Positions 7,836 through 18,670 of a stretch of 33,012 nt of DNA are shown here, in pieces. The notes below the pieces were generated by a model, which did no database searches, had not been told where the DNA came from, and saw only the letters and a list, made by a program, of their open reading frames with translations. The number at the start of each line of letters is the position of its first letter. The first letter of the stretch is position 1. Source of the DNA: Glaesserella australis (GTDB taxonomy: Bacteria > Pseudomonadota > Gammaproteobacteria > Enterobacterales > Pasteurellaceae); NCBI RefSeq assembly GCF_003260095.1, contig NZ_PTPX01000015.1, forward strand, positions 1 through 33,012, read 5' to 3'. A program made the position numbers and the translations under genes.

Positions 7836-7913
7836 GATTTAAAGAGCCACAGCGTGGCTCAACTATGCGTAACCCCACACGGCTCGTGTGGGGTTACAAG
7901 CGGTAAGATTTAA
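7828..7913. repeat. 15 bp direct repeats flanking two hairpins
   Basis: AGCGGTAAGATTTAA occurs at 7828-7842 and again at 7899-7913, identical. The 56 bp between them hold two perfect hairpins: GAGCCAC/GTGGCTC (7844-7850 with 7854-7860) and GTAACCCCACAC/GTGTGGGGTTAC (7869-7880 with 7886-7897). The first copy contains the fic stop codon and the second overlaps an uptake signal sequence. Neither hairpin is followed by a T-run on either strand. The arrangement resembles a miniature insertion with a target duplication, or a slippage duplication. Confidence 0.8.
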
Positions 7914-7953
7914 GCAAAATTTTGTAAAAAATTACGAAAAGCAGACCGCTTGA
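7896..7953. repeat. Inverted pair of uptake signal sequences
   Basis: ACAAGCGGT (7896-7904) faces ACCGCTTGA (7945-7953), an 8 bp complementary pair with a 41-base loop. A-rich sequence follows on the plus strand, so it is not a plus-strand terminator of the usual kind. Confidence 0.75.
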
Positions 7954-7968
7954 AAAAAGATTTGTAGT

Positions 7969-7986
7969 ACAAGCGTCTACGCTTGT
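7969..7986. repeat. Short inverted repeat upstream of the membrane-protein gene
   Basis: ACAAGCGT (7969-7976) pairs perfectly with ACGCTTGT (7979-7986) around two bases. It ends 19 bp before the start codon of the next gene, whose ribosome site (TTGGAGA, 7991-7997) follows at once. It could affect translation of that gene. It resembles, but is not, the uptake signal (one G is missing). Confidence 0.65.
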
Positions 7987-8005
7987 GCCATTGGAGATAA
8001 ATTAA

Positions 8006-8449
8006 ATGCTAATATTTACAACATTATCTGTACTACTTGTTTATCTTTGTTTTAAAAAATTTCCAGTATTTACAAATAAGTTGGCAGAATATAATTCATT
8101 TATATTTATCTCTCTTCAAGGGTGGTTTATTCACAAATTGAGTAACATGCCTTTATCGAAAAATATATCACTAGATGGCATAGAAAATATATTATTCGAT
8201 TTTGCATTGGCTACTGTAGTATGTTTGGGATTTATGTTTAGTCATATAAATAAGTATTCATTAGATGTAAAGTTTATCTTTTTCTTTATGGGAGCAATGC
8301 AAATAGGCATATTAATAACAATCTCATCCTTAGACTTTATATCTATACAAATGAAAATTTGGAGTAATACATTATATGTGCTATTACCAGCGTACGTATT
8401 ATATGAAATTGAAAAAAATAGAAACATTCAACAAAAAGAGAAAAAATAA
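8006..8449 (+). CDS. Small integral membrane protein of unknown function
   Basis: I do not recognise this 147-residue protein. It appears to have four hydrophobic segments, roughly at residues 1-15, 28-46, 62-80 and 88-125 (the last perhaps two helices), and a charged, Lys- and Glu-rich C-terminus (EIEKNRNIQQKEKK). Lys-Lys/Phe-rich loops suggest a cytoplasmic C-tail. It is clearly more AT-rich than holC and valS on either side and uses many ATA and TTA codons, which points to acquisition by transfer. A Shine-Dalgarno-like GGAGA lies 8 bases before the ATG, supporting real translation. Its stop codon is immediately followed by the valS ATG, so valS translation may be coupled to it. Confidence 0.7.
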   Translation: MLIFTTLSVLLVYLCFKKFPVFTNKLAEYNSFIFISLQGWFIHKLSNMPLSKNISLDGIENILFDFALATVVCLGFMFSHINKYSLDVKFIFFFMGAMQIGILITISSLDFISIQMKIWSNTLYVLLPAYVLYEIEKNRNIQQKEKK

Positions 8450-11314
8450 ATGACCCAAAAATTCGAAATGGCAGATCGTTTCGACTCATCAGCAGTCGAA
8501 CAAGCACTTTATAAACACTGGGAAGAACAAGGCTATTTTAAGCCGAGTGAGAACCCGAATGTTCCAAGTTACTGTATCGCAATTCCACCGCCGAATGTGA
8601 CAGGCTCGTTGCATATGGGGCACGCATTCCAGCAGACATTGATGGATACGCTGATCCGTTTTAACCGTATGGAAGGCAACAACACCTTATGGCAAGCGGG
8701 AACCGACCACGCAGGGATTGCAACCCAAATGGTCGTGGAGCGTAAAATTGCGGCGGAAGAGAGCAAAACTCGCCACGATTATGGACGTGAAGCGTTTATC
8801 AATAAAATCTGGGAGTGGAAAGCCTATTCGGGCGGCACAATAGGGCAACAAATGCGCCGTTTAGGCAACTCGATTGACTGGGATCGTGAGCGTTTTACGA
8901 TGGACGAGGGGCTGTCTAATGCGGTGAAAGAGGTCTTTGTTCGCTTGCACGAAGAGAGCCTGATTTATCGTGGCAAACGCCTAGTAAACTGGGATCCGAA
9001 ATTACACACAGCGATTTCTGATCTTGAAGTGGAAAACAAAGAGAGCAAAGGCTCGCTTTGGCATTTCCGCTATCCGTTAGCGAACGGAGCGAAAACGGCG
9101 GACGGCAAAGATTATTTGGTGGTGGCGACCACACGCCCTGAAACGATGCTCGGCGATACGGCAGTAGCGGTTCACCCTGAAGATGAGCGTTATCAATCGC
9201 TGATCGGCAAAACTGTGATCCTACCGCTTGCGAACCGTGAAATCCCGATTATTGCGGACGATTATGTGGATCGTGAATTCGGTACAGGCGTGGTAAAAAT
9301 CACCCCAGCTCACGACTTTAACGACTATGAAGTCGGTAAACGTCACCAGTTGCCAATGGTAAACGTGCTGACCTTAAATGCCGATATTCGTGATGAAGCG
9401 GAAATTATCGGCACGGACGGCAAGCCGTTAGCGACTTATGAAGCGAAAATCCCAGCGGATTATCAAGGCTTAGAGCGTTTTGCGGCACGTAAGAAGATCG
9501 TTGCCGATTTTGAAGCTTTAGGTTTATTAGACGAAATCAAGCCGCACGATTTGAAAGTGCCTTATGGCGACCGTGGCGGTGTGCCGATTGAGCCAATGCT
9601 GACAGACCAATGGTATGTGAGCGTGAAACCGCTTGCCGAAGTGGCAACCAAAGCGGTGGAAGACGGCGAAATTCAATTTGTGCCGAAACAGTATGAAAAC
9701 CTTTACTTCTCTTGGATGCGTGATATTCAAGACTGGTGTATTTCTCGCCAATTATGGTGGGGACACCGTATTCCAGCGTGGTACGATGAAGCGGGCAACA
9801 TTTATGTGGCACGAGATGAAGCGGAAGTGCGTACGAAGTACAACTTACCGGCAGATTTAGCGTTAAAACAAGATGAAGACGTGTTAGATACGTGGTTCTC
9901 ATCCGGTTTATGGACGTTCTCAACCCTTGGCTGGCCGGAGCAAACCAAAGAACTGAAAATGTTCCACCCAACCGATGTATTGATCACCGGTTTTGACATC
10001 ATCTTCTTCTGGGTTGCTCGTATGATTATGTTTACGATGCACTTCATCAAAGATGAAAACGGCAAGCCACAAGTACCGTTCAAAACAGTGTATGTCACCG
10101 GCTTGATCCGTGATGAGCAAGGACAGAAAATGTCGAAATCGAAAGGGAACGTGTTAGACCCGATTGATATGATTGACGGTATCAGCCTTGAAGATCTGCT
10201 TGAAAAACGCACGGGCAATATGATGCAACCACAGCTTGCGGAAAAAATTGCCAAAGCCACTCGCAAAGAGTTCGAGAACGGTATTGCCCCACACGGCACG
10301 GACGCATTGCGTTTCACCTTGGCTGCGTTGGCGAGCAATGGTCGTGATATCAACTGGGATATGAAACGCTTGGAAGGCTACCGCAACTTCTGTAACAAGT
10401 TATGGAATGCGAGCCGTTTCGTCTTAACCAACGAGAAATTAGATCTCTCCGCAGGCGATGTGGAATATAGCTTGGCGGATCGTTGGATCCAATCAAGCTT
10501 TAACCGCACCGTGAGCGAGTTCCGTGATGCTTTAAGCCAATACCGTTTCGACTTGGCGGCAAATGCGATTTATGATTTCACGTGGAACCAATTCTGCGAC
10601 TGGTATTTGGAATTAACCAAACCGGTATTTGCCAACGGCACAGACGCACAAAAACGTGGTGCAAGCCAAACCCTTGTGCGTGTGTTAGAAAAATTATTGC
10701 GTTTAGCTCACCCGATTATTCCGTTTATCACGGAAGAAATCTGGCAGAAAGTGAAAGGCTTTGCGGGCGTGGACGGCGACACCATTATGTTGCAACCGTT
10801 CCCAAAATTTGACGCAAGTGAAATTGACGAAACAGCCGAATTGCAAATCAACTGGCTGAAAGAGTTGATCGTGGCAGTGCGTAACATTCGTGCAGAATGC
10901 AACATCGCCCCAAGCAAAGGCTTAGACTTCTTGGTGCGTAACGTGTCAGACGAACATTGCAAAATTCTTGCAGAAAACGACCGCTTGTTAAAAGCAATGG
11001 CGAAACTTGACAGCGTTCAAACCCTTGCTCAAGGCGAAGAAGCACCGCTTTCGGTTGCGAAATTGGTCGGCAACATCGAAGTGTTAGTGCCAATGGCTGG
11101 CTTTATCAACAAAGAGGCCGAGCTTGCCCGTTTGAATAAAGAGATCGAGAAATTCGTCGGCGAAGTCAAACGTATCGAAGGTAAACTCAGCAACGAAGCC
11201 TTTGTGGCAAAAGCGCCAGAAGCCGTCATTGCTAAAGAGCGTGAAAAAATGCAAGAGTATCAAGACGGTCTTGAGAAGTTGAAAGCGCAGTATCAGGCGA
11301 TTGAAGCACTGTAA
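8450..11314 (+). CDS. valS: Valyl-tRNA synthetase
   Basis: Charges tRNA-Val with valine in the cytoplasm. The 954-residue class I synthetase has its HIGH-type motif as HMGH (55-58, in [15 protein letters not shown]), a CP1 editing domain in the middle (about 190-400, with [19 protein letters not shown]), and KMSKS at 560-564. A C-terminal coiled coil (about 885-954, [15 protein letters not shown] onward) is also typical of ValRS. The gene is more GC-rich with more strongly biased codons than its upstream neighbours, as expected for a highly expressed core gene. There is no gap between the preceding membrane-protein gene and this start; the ribosome site (AAAGAGAA) lies inside that gene. A bidirectional terminator follows. 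Confidence 0.99.
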   Translation: MTQKFEMADRFDSSAVEQALYKHWEEQGYFKPSENPNVPSYCIAIPPPNVTGSLHMGHAFQQTLMDTLIRFNRMEGNNTLWQAGTDHAGIATQMVVERKIAAEESKTRHDYGREAFINKIWEWKAYSGGTIGQQMRRLGNSIDWDRERFTMDEGLSNAVKEVFVRLHEESLIYRGKRLVNWDPKLHTAISDLEVENKESKGSLWHFRYPLANGAKTADGKDYLVVATTRPETMLGDTAVAVHPEDERYQSLIGKTVILPLANREIPIIADDYVDREFGTGVVKITPAHDFNDYEVGKRHQLPMVNVLTLNADIRDEAEIIGTDGKPLATYEAKIPADYQGLERFAARKKIVADFEALGLLDEIKPHDLKVPYGDRGGVPIEPMLTDQWYVSVKPLAEVATKAVEDGEIQFVPKQYENLYFSWMRDIQDWCISRQLWWGHRIPAWYDEAGNIYVARDEAEVRTKYNLPADLALKQDEDVLDTWFSSGLWTFSTLGWPEQTKELKMFHPTDVLITGFDIIFFWVARMIMFTMHFIKDENGKPQVPFKTVYVTGLIRDEQGQKMSKSKGNVLDPIDMIDGISLEDLLEKRTGNMMQPQLAEKIAKATRKEFENGIAPHGTDALRFTLAALASNGRDINWDMKRLEGYRNFCNKLWNASRFVLTNEKLDLSAGDVEYSLADRWIQSSFNRTVSEFRDALSQYRFDLAANAIYDFTWNQFCDWYLELTKPVFANGTDAQKRGASQTLVRVLEKLLRLAHPIIPFITEEIWQKVKGFAGVDGDTIMLQPFPKFDASEIDETAELQINWLKELIVAVRNIRAECNIAPSKGLDFLVRNVSDEHCKILAENDRLLKAMAKLDSVQTLAQGEEAPLSVAKLVGNIEVLVPMAGFINKEAELARLNKEIEKFVGEVKRIEGKLSNEAFVAKAPEAVIAKEREKMQEYQDGLEKLKAQYQAIEAL
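10980..10988 (-). repeat. Uptake signal sequence inside valS
   Basis: Exact ACAAGCGGT core on the minus strand, within the C-terminal part of valS. Confidence 0.75.
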
Positions 11315-11322
11315 TAAACACT

Positions 11323-11350
11323 AAAAAGTAGGCGTAATGCCTACTTTTTT
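11323..11350. terminator. Bidirectional terminator between valS and rnr
   Basis: An 11 bp stem, AAAAAGTAGGC (11323-11333) with GCCTACTTTTT (11339-11349), and a GTAAT loop. The T-run on each strand allows it to end both valS (plus) and rnr (minus), which converge here. Confidence 0.9.
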
Positions 11351-11383
11351 ACTCTGTTATCTTATCTAATATGTTTCAGTTTC

Positions 11384-13750
11384 TCACTCTTTTTTCTTAC
11401 GAGCGGTTACTTTCTTCTTAGATTTTACAGATGTTTCTTTATTTGATTTTTTACTTCTCTCTTTTTTCTTTTCAGCCTTTATCGTTTTCACTTCCTTAAA
11501 CACAGGCTTCTCCGCTTTACCTTTCTCGGATTTAGCTTTTTTCTTCGCCGTTTTGCCCTCTCCCCTTGCTTTGCGTAAGCTAGTGATTAAGGCAAAATCG
11601 ATTTTTTTGTCGTCAAGATTTACGCCGATCACTTTGACTTTCACTGGGTCGCCCAAACGGTAGATTATGCCGTTTTCGCCGACCAAACGCTGGCGGTCGC
11701 TGTCGAAGTGGTAGTAGCCGTTATCAAGGGTGGAGATGTGGACTAAGCCGTCAATCAGCAATTCGTTGAGTTTAACGAACAAGCCGAAGCCCGTAACACT
11801 TGAAATCACGCCGTCAAACTGTTCGCCGATATGGTCTTGCATATATTCGCATTTTAGCCAATCGGCAACTTCTCGGGTGGCTTCATCGGCACGGCGTTCG
11901 GTGGCGGAGCATTTTTCGCCGAATACGTCCATATCATCAAGCTGATAGTGATAACCGCCACCGTCAGTATAATGGCGTTTGTTGCCTTTTCCCTTTTCAA
12001 TCAAATACTTAATCGCACGGTGTAACAGCAAATCAGGGTAACGGCGGATCGGCGATGTGAAGTGAGCATATTCACTTAGTGCCAAGCCAAAATGTCCCTC
12101 GTTATCAGGGGAATAGACCGCTTGTTTGAGCGAGCGAAGTAACATTGTTTGAATAAGTTCGGCATCAGGACGTTCTTTCACCTTGTCGAGCAAGGCGGCG
12201 TAGTCTTTCGGCGTTGGTCGCAAGCCGCCGTCAAGGAACAAGCCACACTCTTTTAAAAAGGTGCGGAAGCTGGTGAGCTTTTCTTCACTTGGCTGAGCGT
12301 GAATACGGAACAGAGACGGTTCATCGACTTCTTCCACAAAACGAGCAGACGCAATGTTGGCTAAAATCATACACTCTTCGATGATTTTGTGAGCATCGTT
12401 GCGGATCACTGGCTCAATCCGTTCAATGCGTCCTGGTGGGTTGAAAATAAACTGATTTTCGACCGTTTCAAACTCAATCGCTCCACGTTGATGACGGGTC
12501 TCAAGTAGCACTTTGTACATTGCGTGCAGTTCTTCCAAATGTGGCACAAGGTAGAAATAACGCTGACGCAATTCTTCATCACCCTCAAGAATTTTCCACA
12601 CTTTTGTGTAGGTCAAACGGGCGTGGGAGTTCATCACCGCTTCATAGAATTTGTAACCAAGCAGTTTGCCCTTATCAGAAACGCTCATTTCCGCTACCAA
12701 ACATAGCCTATCCACCTGCGGATTGAGCGAACATAAGCCGTTCGACAGCACTTCAGGCAACATCGGGATCACACGATTAGGGAAATAGACCGAATTGCCA
12801 CGCTGTTGTGCTTCTAAATCCAACGCCGTTTTAGGACGGACATAGTAGCTCACATCAGCAATCGCCACCCACAACCGCCAGCCGTTATTTTCACGTTGGC
12901 AAAACACCGCATCATCAAAATCTCTAGCACTCTCGCCGTCAATGGTAACTAGCGGCAGCTCACGCAGATCGACCCGTCCAATTTTGGCTTCTTCAGGCAC
13001 TTCTTCGCTAAATTGACGCACTTGCTTCTCAACGCCCTCAGACCAAATATGCGGAATATCGTGATTACGCAGGGCAATCTCAATTTCCATACCGGGTGCA
13101 AGATTATCGCCTAAAATTTCGGTGATAAAACCGACAGGACGTTTGAAATCGGCTTTGCGTGGTTGCAATTCAACCACCACCACTTGCCCCATTCTTGCCC
13201 CTAAACGCTGTTCTTCGGGGATCAAAATATCGTGCGTGATACGGCTATCATCAGGCACAACATAGTTAATACCCGACTCGGTGAAAAAGCGACCGACAAT
13301 CTGCTTTTTACGAGCTTCTAGCACACGCACAATGCGAACTTCTTTCCGCCCACGGCGATCAACACCATTCGGCTGTGCCAACACAAAATCGCCGTGCATT
13401 ACACGGATCATCTGTCCATTGGGGATAAACCAATCATCATCGCCCTCGACTTGCAAAAAGCCATAGCCGTCACGATGACCAATCACCGTGCCTTTGATGA
13501 GATCCATTTTTTCAGGCAGGGCATAGCGTTTTTTCTTGGTAAAAACTAACTGCCCGTCATTTTCCATTGCACGCAAACGGCGGCGGATCGCTTCTTGGCG
13601 TTCTTCATCATAAAGGTGAAACGCTTCAAGCAACTCTTCTTTGCTCATAGGGGCGTCATAATCCCGAATAGTTTGTAAAATAAATTCCCGACTGGGTACG
13701 GGGTTCTCGTATTTCTCGAGTTCTTGTTGGTAATTTGGATCAACGATCAT
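11384..13750 (-). CDS. rnr: Ribonuclease R
   Basis: Processive 3'-5' exoribonuclease able to degrade structured RNA, acting in mRNA and rRNA turnover. The 788-residue protein has the full order of domains: N-terminal helix-turn-helix region (about 20-80), two cold-shock domains (about 85-225), the RNB catalytic domain with the metal-binding DFDDA at 277-281, and an S1 domain (about 640-720, [16 protein letters not shown] onward). It ends with a very Lys-rich tail (about 730-788) typical of RNase R and absent from RNase II. The start [22 protein letters not shown] is as expected. It is transcribed alone here; its usual partner rlmB is not nearby. An uptake signal core occurs on the minus strand at 12117-12125. 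Confidence 0.97.
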   Translation of the reverse strand: MIVDPNYQQELEKYENPVPSREFILQTIRDYDAPMSKEELLEAFHLYDEERQEAIRRRLRAMENDGQLVFTKKKRYALPEKMDLIKGTVIGHRDGYGFLQVEGDDDWFIPNGQMIRVMHGDFVLAQPNGVDRRGRKEVRIVRVLEARKKQIVGRFFTESGINYVVPDDSRITHDILIPEEQRLGARMGQVVVVELQPRKADFKRPVGFITEILGDNLAPGMEIEIALRNHDIPHIWSEGVEKQVRQFSEEVPEEAKIGRVDLRELPLVTIDGESARDFDDAVFCQRENNGWRLWVAIADVSYYVRPKTALDLEAQQRGNSVYFPNRVIPMLPEVLSNGLCSLNPQVDRLCLVAEMSVSDKGKLLGYKFYEAVMNSHARLTYTKVWKILEGDEELRQRYFYLVPHLEELHAMYKVLLETRHQRGAIEFETVENQFIFNPPGRIERIEPVIRNDAHKIIEECMILANIASARFVEEVDEPSLFRIHAQPSEEKLTSFRTFLKECGLFLDGGLRPTPKDYAALLDKVKERPDAELIQTMLLRSLKQAVYSPDNEGHFGLALSEYAHFTSPIRRYPDLLLHRAIKYLIEKGKGNKRHYTDGGGYHYQLDDMDVFGEKCSATERRADEATREVADWLKCEYMQDHIGEQFDGVISSVTGFGLFVKLNELLIDGLVHISTLDNGYYHFDSDRQRLVGENGIIYRLGDPVKVKVIGVNLDDKKIDFALITSLRKARGEGKTAKKKAKSEKGKAEKPVFKEVKTIKAEKKKERSKKSNKETSVKSKKKVTARKKKE
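12117..12125 (-). repeat. Uptake signal sequence inside rnr
   Basis: Exact ACAAGCGGT core on the minus strand within the RNB domain region. Confidence 0.75.
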
Positions 13751-13953
13751 AATTCTTTCTCTTGATAAAAATAGATAAGTTATTGTTGTTATTATTGAAA
13801 TGTAAGTTCAGACGTAGATAACGGTTGGGAAATGTAGTTCGGTTAAAAATCAATAACACGTAAATAAAATCGAACATATTCAGATTTCTATTAACGTTTT
13901 AAGGATAGTAACACAAATTGTCCTGTTTATCGCTCAAAAATCATAAATAATCC

Positions 13954-13982
13954 TTTATTTCCTCATTTTACTCTCTTATAAT
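13954..13982 (+). promoter_or_regulatory. Possible promoter of the DeoR-type regulator gene
   Basis: A perfect -10 TATAAT (13977-13982) lies 28 bp before the ATG. The hexamer 17 bases upstream is TTTATT (13954-13959), a poor -35. The rest of the 260 bp rnr-regulator interval shows nothing further that I can name. Confidence 0.45.
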
Positions 13983-14010
13983 GCGCCAGTTTTTACGAAA
14001 CGAAAGATAA

Positions 14011-14781
14011 ATGGAACTTAAAGTGTCAAAACGAAACACGCAACAGCGTCGTCAAGTGATCGTCAATATCGTACAAGAGCAGGGTGAAGTCAGTGTTGAA
14101 CATCTAGCTCACTTGTTTGAAACGTCAGAAGTAACAATTCGCAAAGATCTGACCGCTTTAGAAGAGAGCGGTTTTTTACTGCGCCGTTATGGTGGTGCGA
14201 TTAAGTTGCCTTCGGACTTAATTGACGATTCACAAGAAAATCTTTCGAAACAAAAGTTAGCCATTGCAACAGCAGCCGCAAACCAAATTCGTGACCATAA
14301 CCGCATTATCATTGATAGTGGTAGCACAACAGGTGCATTAGTCAAAGCCTTACATCAATCGGGCTTGGTGGTGATGACCAACTCACTTAGCCTTGCTAAC
14401 GAATTGACAACACTTGAGTGTGAGCCAACAGTCTTGATGACAGGCGGAACGTGGGACGTTCGTTCGGAATCGTTTCAGGGGAAAGTCGCAGAGCAAGTGT
14501 TGCGTTCTTACGATTTTGATCAGCTCTTTATCGGGGCGGACGGCTTAGATTTAGCGCGGGGCACAACAACGTTTAATGAGCTTGTTGGTTTAAGTCAAGT
14601 GATGGCAGAGGTTTCACGGGAAGTGATTGTATTAATCGAATCCCAAAAAATCGGACGTAAAATGCCTAATCTTGAGTTGGAATGGCAAAAAATTCATAAA
14701 CTTATTACGGATGATCAGCTCGATCCTTATGTAAAAGCACAGATTGAAGGACTAGGGATTGAGGTGATTATTGCGAAGTAA
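14011..14781 (+). CDS. DeoR-family transcriptional regulator upstream of glmS
   Basis: A 256-residue repressor-type protein. An N-terminal winged helix (about 26-63, VSVEHLAHLFETSEVTIRKD, then GGAI) is followed by the DeoR-C sugar-phosphate-sensing domain. IIDSGSTTGALVKAL at about 100-114 supplies the phosphate-binding loop, and IGADGLDLARGTTT lies further on. It stands 97 bp upstream of glmS on the same strand. In pseudomonads a DeoR-family protein (GlmR) beside glmS controls amino-sugar synthesis, so control of glmS in response to a hexosamine phosphate is the best guess. The ligand and target are inferred from position only. Members of this family that control other sugars look similar. 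Confidence 0.88.
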   Translation: MELKVSKRNTQQRRQVIVNIVQEQGEVSVEHLAHLFETSEVTIRKDLTALEESGFLLRRYGGAIKLPSDLIDDSQENLSKQKLAIATAAANQIRDHNRIIIDSGSTTGALVKALHQSGLVVMTNSLSLANELTTLECEPTVLMTGGTWDVRSESFQGKVAEQVLRSYDFDQLFIGADGLDLARGTTTFNELVGLSQVMAEVSREVIVLIESQKIGRKMPNLELEWQKIHKLITDDQLDPYVKAQIEGLGIEVIIAK

Positions 14782-14878
14782 GTATCTGTTCCAAAGGAAA
14801 AATACTTCCCCCTTTTTCAAAGGGGAATGAATAATGAAACAAATCTTAATTTAACCAATAACATAGGAAAGCAAATTT

Positions 14879-16711
14879 ATGTGTGGAATTGTCGGTGCAG
14901 TAGCACAACGTGATGTAGCAGAAATTTTAGTCGATGGCTTACACCGTTTAGAATATCGTGGTTATGACTCGGCTGGGGTTGCAGTCTTAAATGCTGATCA
15001 CAATATGCAAGTCGTTCGCCGTGTAGGTAAAGTGAAATTCTTAGACGAAGCGATTGAAGCAAACCCACTTTTAGGTGGTACAGGGATTGCCCATACCCGC
15101 TGGGCGACTCACGGTGAGCCATCAGAAACCAATGCTCACCCACACCGTTCAGGTAAAATTGCGGTGGTGCATAACGGTATTATTGAAAACTACGAAGAAT
15201 TGCGCGCTGAGTTACAACAACGTGGCTATGTGTTTCAATCTCAAACGGATACCGAAGTGATCGCCCATTTGGTTGAGTGGGAATTCCGTACCACCCCAAA
15301 TCTGCTTGAAGCTGTCAAAAAAGCGGTGAAACAGTTGCGTGGTGCTTATGGTACAGTGGTGATGAACCAAGATGAGCCAGAACATTTAGTCGTTGCACGC
15401 TCAGGTAGTCCATTAGTTATCGGTTTAGGCGTAGGGGAAAATTTCCTTGCTTCCGACCCGCTTGCGTTGTTAAGTGTTACCCGCCGTTTTATCTATCTTG
15501 AAGAAGGTGATGTAGCTGAGATTACCCGTCGTACCGTAGATATTTATAACCGTGCAGGCGAGAAAGTAGAACGTGAGATTCACGAGGGTAACTTTGAGTC
15601 TGATGCGGCAGATAAAGGTCAATATCGTCACTATATGCAAAAAGAGATTTTTGAACAGCCAGTGGCGATTATGAATACCCTTGAAGGACGTATTACTAAC
15701 GGAAAAGTGAATATTGAAGCGATCAGCAATAATGCTGAAGCCATTTTGAAAAAAGTTGAGCATATTCAAATTGTTGCTTGTGGTACTTCATATAACGCAG
15801 GTATGGTGGCTCGTTACTGGTTTGAATCTATTGCAGGTGTCGCTTGTGATGTGGAAATTGCGTCAGAATTTCGTTATCGCAAATTTGTGACACGCCCAAA
15901 TAGTTTACTTGTCACTATCTCACAATCGGGCGAAACAGCGGATACCTTAGCGGCATTACGTTTAGCCAAAGAATCGGGCTTTATGGCAGCAATGACGATT
16001 TGTAATGTGGCAAGTTCATCATTAGTCCGTGAATCCGATTTTGCCTTTATGACACGTGCAGGGGTAGAAGTGGGCGTTGCTTCAACAAAAGCCTTTACCA
16101 CGCAATTAACTTGTTTATTGCTTTTAACAGCGGCATTAGGTCGTTTAAAAGGTAATGTATCGGCAGAGCAAGAAGCAGAAATCGTAAAATCATTACAACG
16201 CTTGCCAGCTCAAATTGAAAGTGCCTTAGTGTTTGATAAAGAGATCGAAAAACTCTCTGAAGATTTTGCGGAGAAACACCATACCTTATTCTTAGGTCGT
16301 GGCGAGTTCTACCCAATCGCAATGGAATCGGCGTTGAAATTAAAAGAGATCTCTTATATTCACGCAGAGGCTTATGCGGCAGGGGAATTAAAACACGGGC
16401 CATTAGCGTTAATTGATTCGGATATGCCAGTGATTGTGGTTGCACCAGAGAATGATTTACTTGAAAAAGTGAAATCAAATATCGAAGAAGTACGTGCACG
16501 TGGCGGTCAAATGTATGTGTTTGCGGATAGTGAAGCGGGCTTTAGTACACAAGAAGGCTATACGGTATTAACTTTCCCGAAAGTTGACCATGTTACAGCA
16601 CCAATTTTCTACGCAGTACCATTACAATTATTGTCATATCATGTTGCTTTAATTAAAGGTACTGATGTGGATCAACCTCGTAACTTAGCGAAATCTGTAA
16701 CAGTAGAATAA
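14879..16711 (+). CDS. glmS: Glutamine-fructose-6-phosphate aminotransferase (isomerizing) GlmS
   Basis: Makes glucosamine 6-phosphate from fructose 6-phosphate and glutamine, the first step to peptidoglycan and LPS amino sugars. The 610-residue protein starts MCGIVGAV, exposing Cys2 as the glutaminase nucleophile after Met removal. The N-terminal Ntn-type amidotransferase domain (to about 240) has HTRWATHG and NGIIENY. Two SIS sugar-isomerase domains follow ([20 protein letters not shown], then [26 protein letters not shown]). The C-terminus [13 protein letters not shown] is diagnostic. AGGAAAG lies 7 bases before the start. The 97 bp leader holds a small C-rich/G-rich hairpin (TTCCCC with GGGGAA) and no sign of the Gram-positive glmS ribozyme. 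Confidence 0.99.
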   Translation: MCGIVGAVAQRDVAEILVDGLHRLEYRGYDSAGVAVLNADHNMQVVRRVGKVKFLDEAIEANPLLGGTGIAHTRWATHGEPSETNAHPHRSGKIAVVHNGIIENYEELRAELQQRGYVFQSQTDTEVIAHLVEWEFRTTPNLLEAVKKAVKQLRGAYGTVVMNQDEPEHLVVARSGSPLVIGLGVGENFLASDPLALLSVTRRFIYLEEGDVAEITRRTVDIYNRAGEKVEREIHEGNFESDAADKGQYRHYMQKEIFEQPVAIMNTLEGRITNGKVNIEAISNNAEAILKKVEHIQIVACGTSYNAGMVARYWFESIAGVACDVEIASEFRYRKFVTRPNSLLVTISQSGETADTLAALRLAKESGFMAAMTICNVASSSLVRESDFAFMTRAGVEVGVASTKAFTTQLTCLLLLTAALGRLKGNVSAEQEAEIVKSLQRLPAQIESALVFDKEIEKLSEDFAEKHHTLFLGRGEFYPIAMESALKLKEISYIHAEAYAAGELKHGPLALIDSDMPVIVVAPENDLLEKVKSNIEEVRARGGQMYVFADSEAGFSTQEGYTVLTFPKVDHVTAPIFYAVPLQLLSYHVALIKGTDVDQPRNLAKSVTVE

Positions 16712-16717
16712 CCTTCC

Positions 16718-16755
16718 AAAAAAGTGGCACATATCTATTAATGTGCCACTTTTTT
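16718..16755. terminator. Terminator after glmS, usable in both directions
   Basis: A 15 bp perfect stem, left arm 16718-16732 (AAAAAAGTGGCACAT) and right arm 16741-16755, with an 8-base loop and T-runs at both ends. It serves glmS and would also stop hemB transcripts coming from the opposite side. Confidence 0.92.
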
Positions 16756-16777
16756 CTAATGCTGATATTGGAATAAT

Positions 16778-16802
16778 AAGGCTGAATTATAAATTCAGCC
16801 TT
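16778..16802 (-). terminator. Hairpin after hemB
   Basis: AAGGCTGAATT (16778-16788) pairs with AATTCAGCCTT (16792-16802) around three bases, 7 bp past the hemB stop. The minus-strand tail TTATTATTC is only partly T-rich, so it probably acts together with the stronger glmS/hemB hairpin beyond it. Confidence 0.6.
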
Positions 16803-16809
16803 GTGATTT

Positions 16810-17859
<1,050 letters not shown>

Positions 17860-17870
17860 TCAGAAATGTG

Positions 17871-17879
17871 ACCGCTTGT
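17871..17879 (-). repeat. Uptake signal sequence between tatC and hemB
   Basis: Exact ACAAGCGGT core on the minus strand, continuing as CACATTTCTGACA and a T-run, resembling the extended Apl-type consensus. It lies 36 bp upstream of the chosen hemB start. Confidence 0.8.
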
Positions 17880-17923
17880 AAGCGTATATAAAGGTAAAAG
17901 GGACGCAGTGAGCGTCCGCTTTC

Positions 17924-18670
17924 TTATGAATGTGTTGCTTCTGTTTCATCATCTTTCGGTTGATAAAAGCGAGAGACAATGACACCAACTTCAAACAATA
18001 GACACATTGGTACGGCAAGTAATGTTTGAGAGAACATATCAGGTGGGGTAAGTAACATACCAATCACAAAGGCTCCCACGATAATATAAGGGCGTTTTTC
18101 TCTTAAACTCTCTGCAGTCGTTATACCAGACCAACAGAGTAAAATGATCGCGACAGGCACTTCAAAACACACGCCAAAAGCTAAAAAGATTGTTAGGATA
18201 AAATCTAAATAGCTATTGATGTCTGTTGCCATTACTACGCCTTCTGGGGCGGTTTGGGTTAAAAAACCAAAAATAAGTGGGAAAACCACGTAATAGGCGA
18301 AGGCTACACCGATGTAAAATAGAATAGAGCTAGAGATTAAGAGCGGATAAACTAATCTTTTCTCATGTTTATATAAAGCAGGAGCAACAAATGCCCAAAC
18401 TTGATACAAAATATAAGGTACTGAAACAAACACCGCCACAATTGCCGTCAATTTAATTGGGGTAAAAAACGGCGTGACGACATTGGTTGCAATCATCGTT
18501 GCGCCTTCTGGTAAGCGTTCAGTCAATGGGCTTGCCAGTAAGGAGTAAATATCGTTTGCCCAATAAACTAAGGCACAAAACACGATTAAAACGCAAATAA
18601 CCGCTTTTAACAAGCGGTTACGCAGTTCAACTAAATGAGTAATCAGGGGTTGAGATTCTTCAACTGACAT
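17924..18670 (-). CDS. tatC: Sec-independent protein translocase subunit TatC
   Basis: Polytopic inner-membrane receptor for twin-arginine signal peptides, working with TatA and TatB to export folded proteins. I take the ATG at 18670 (248 residues, [21 protein letters not shown]), which overlaps the tatB stop by 11 bp and is preceded by AGGA; the frame is open further upstream but that part is tatB in another frame. Six membrane segments are apparent. Conserved pieces are [10 protein letters not shown] at the N-terminus, [14 protein letters not shown]-like sequence in the middle (here [16 protein letters not shown]), [10 protein letters not shown] and the C-terminal [17 protein letters not shown]. 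The C-terminal tail is acidic (DDETEATHS). The tatABC order is the standard one. Confidence 0.97.
   Translation of the reverse strand: MSVEESQPLITHLVELRNRLLKAVICVLIVFCALVYWANDIYSLLASPLTERLPEGATMIATNVVTPFFTPIKLTAIVAVFVSVPYILYQVWAFVAPALYKHEKRLVYPLLISSSILFYIGVAFAYYVVFPLIFGFLTQTAPEGVVMATDINSYLDFILTIFLAFGVCFEVPVAIILLCWSGITTAESLREKRPYIIVGAFVIGMLLTPPDMFSQTLLAVPMCLLFEVGVIVSRFYQPKDDETEATHS
18610..18618 (+). repeat. Uptake signal sequence inside tatC
   Basis: Exact ACAAGCGGT core. It forms an 8 bp palindrome with AACCGCTT at 18599-18606 (right arm AAGCGGTT at 18612-18619) in the coding sequence near the TatC N-terminus. Confidence 0.75.

Noticed and set aside
9537-10353. Long minus-strand ORFs opposite valS (144 and 183 codons)
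   Set aside because: They lie wholly inside the valS coding sequence, whose identity is certain, and arise from its codon bias.
14810-14878. A glmS ribozyme or riboswitch in the glmS leader
   Set aside because: The leader is under 100 bases with only one small hairpin and none of the ribozyme's conserved core.
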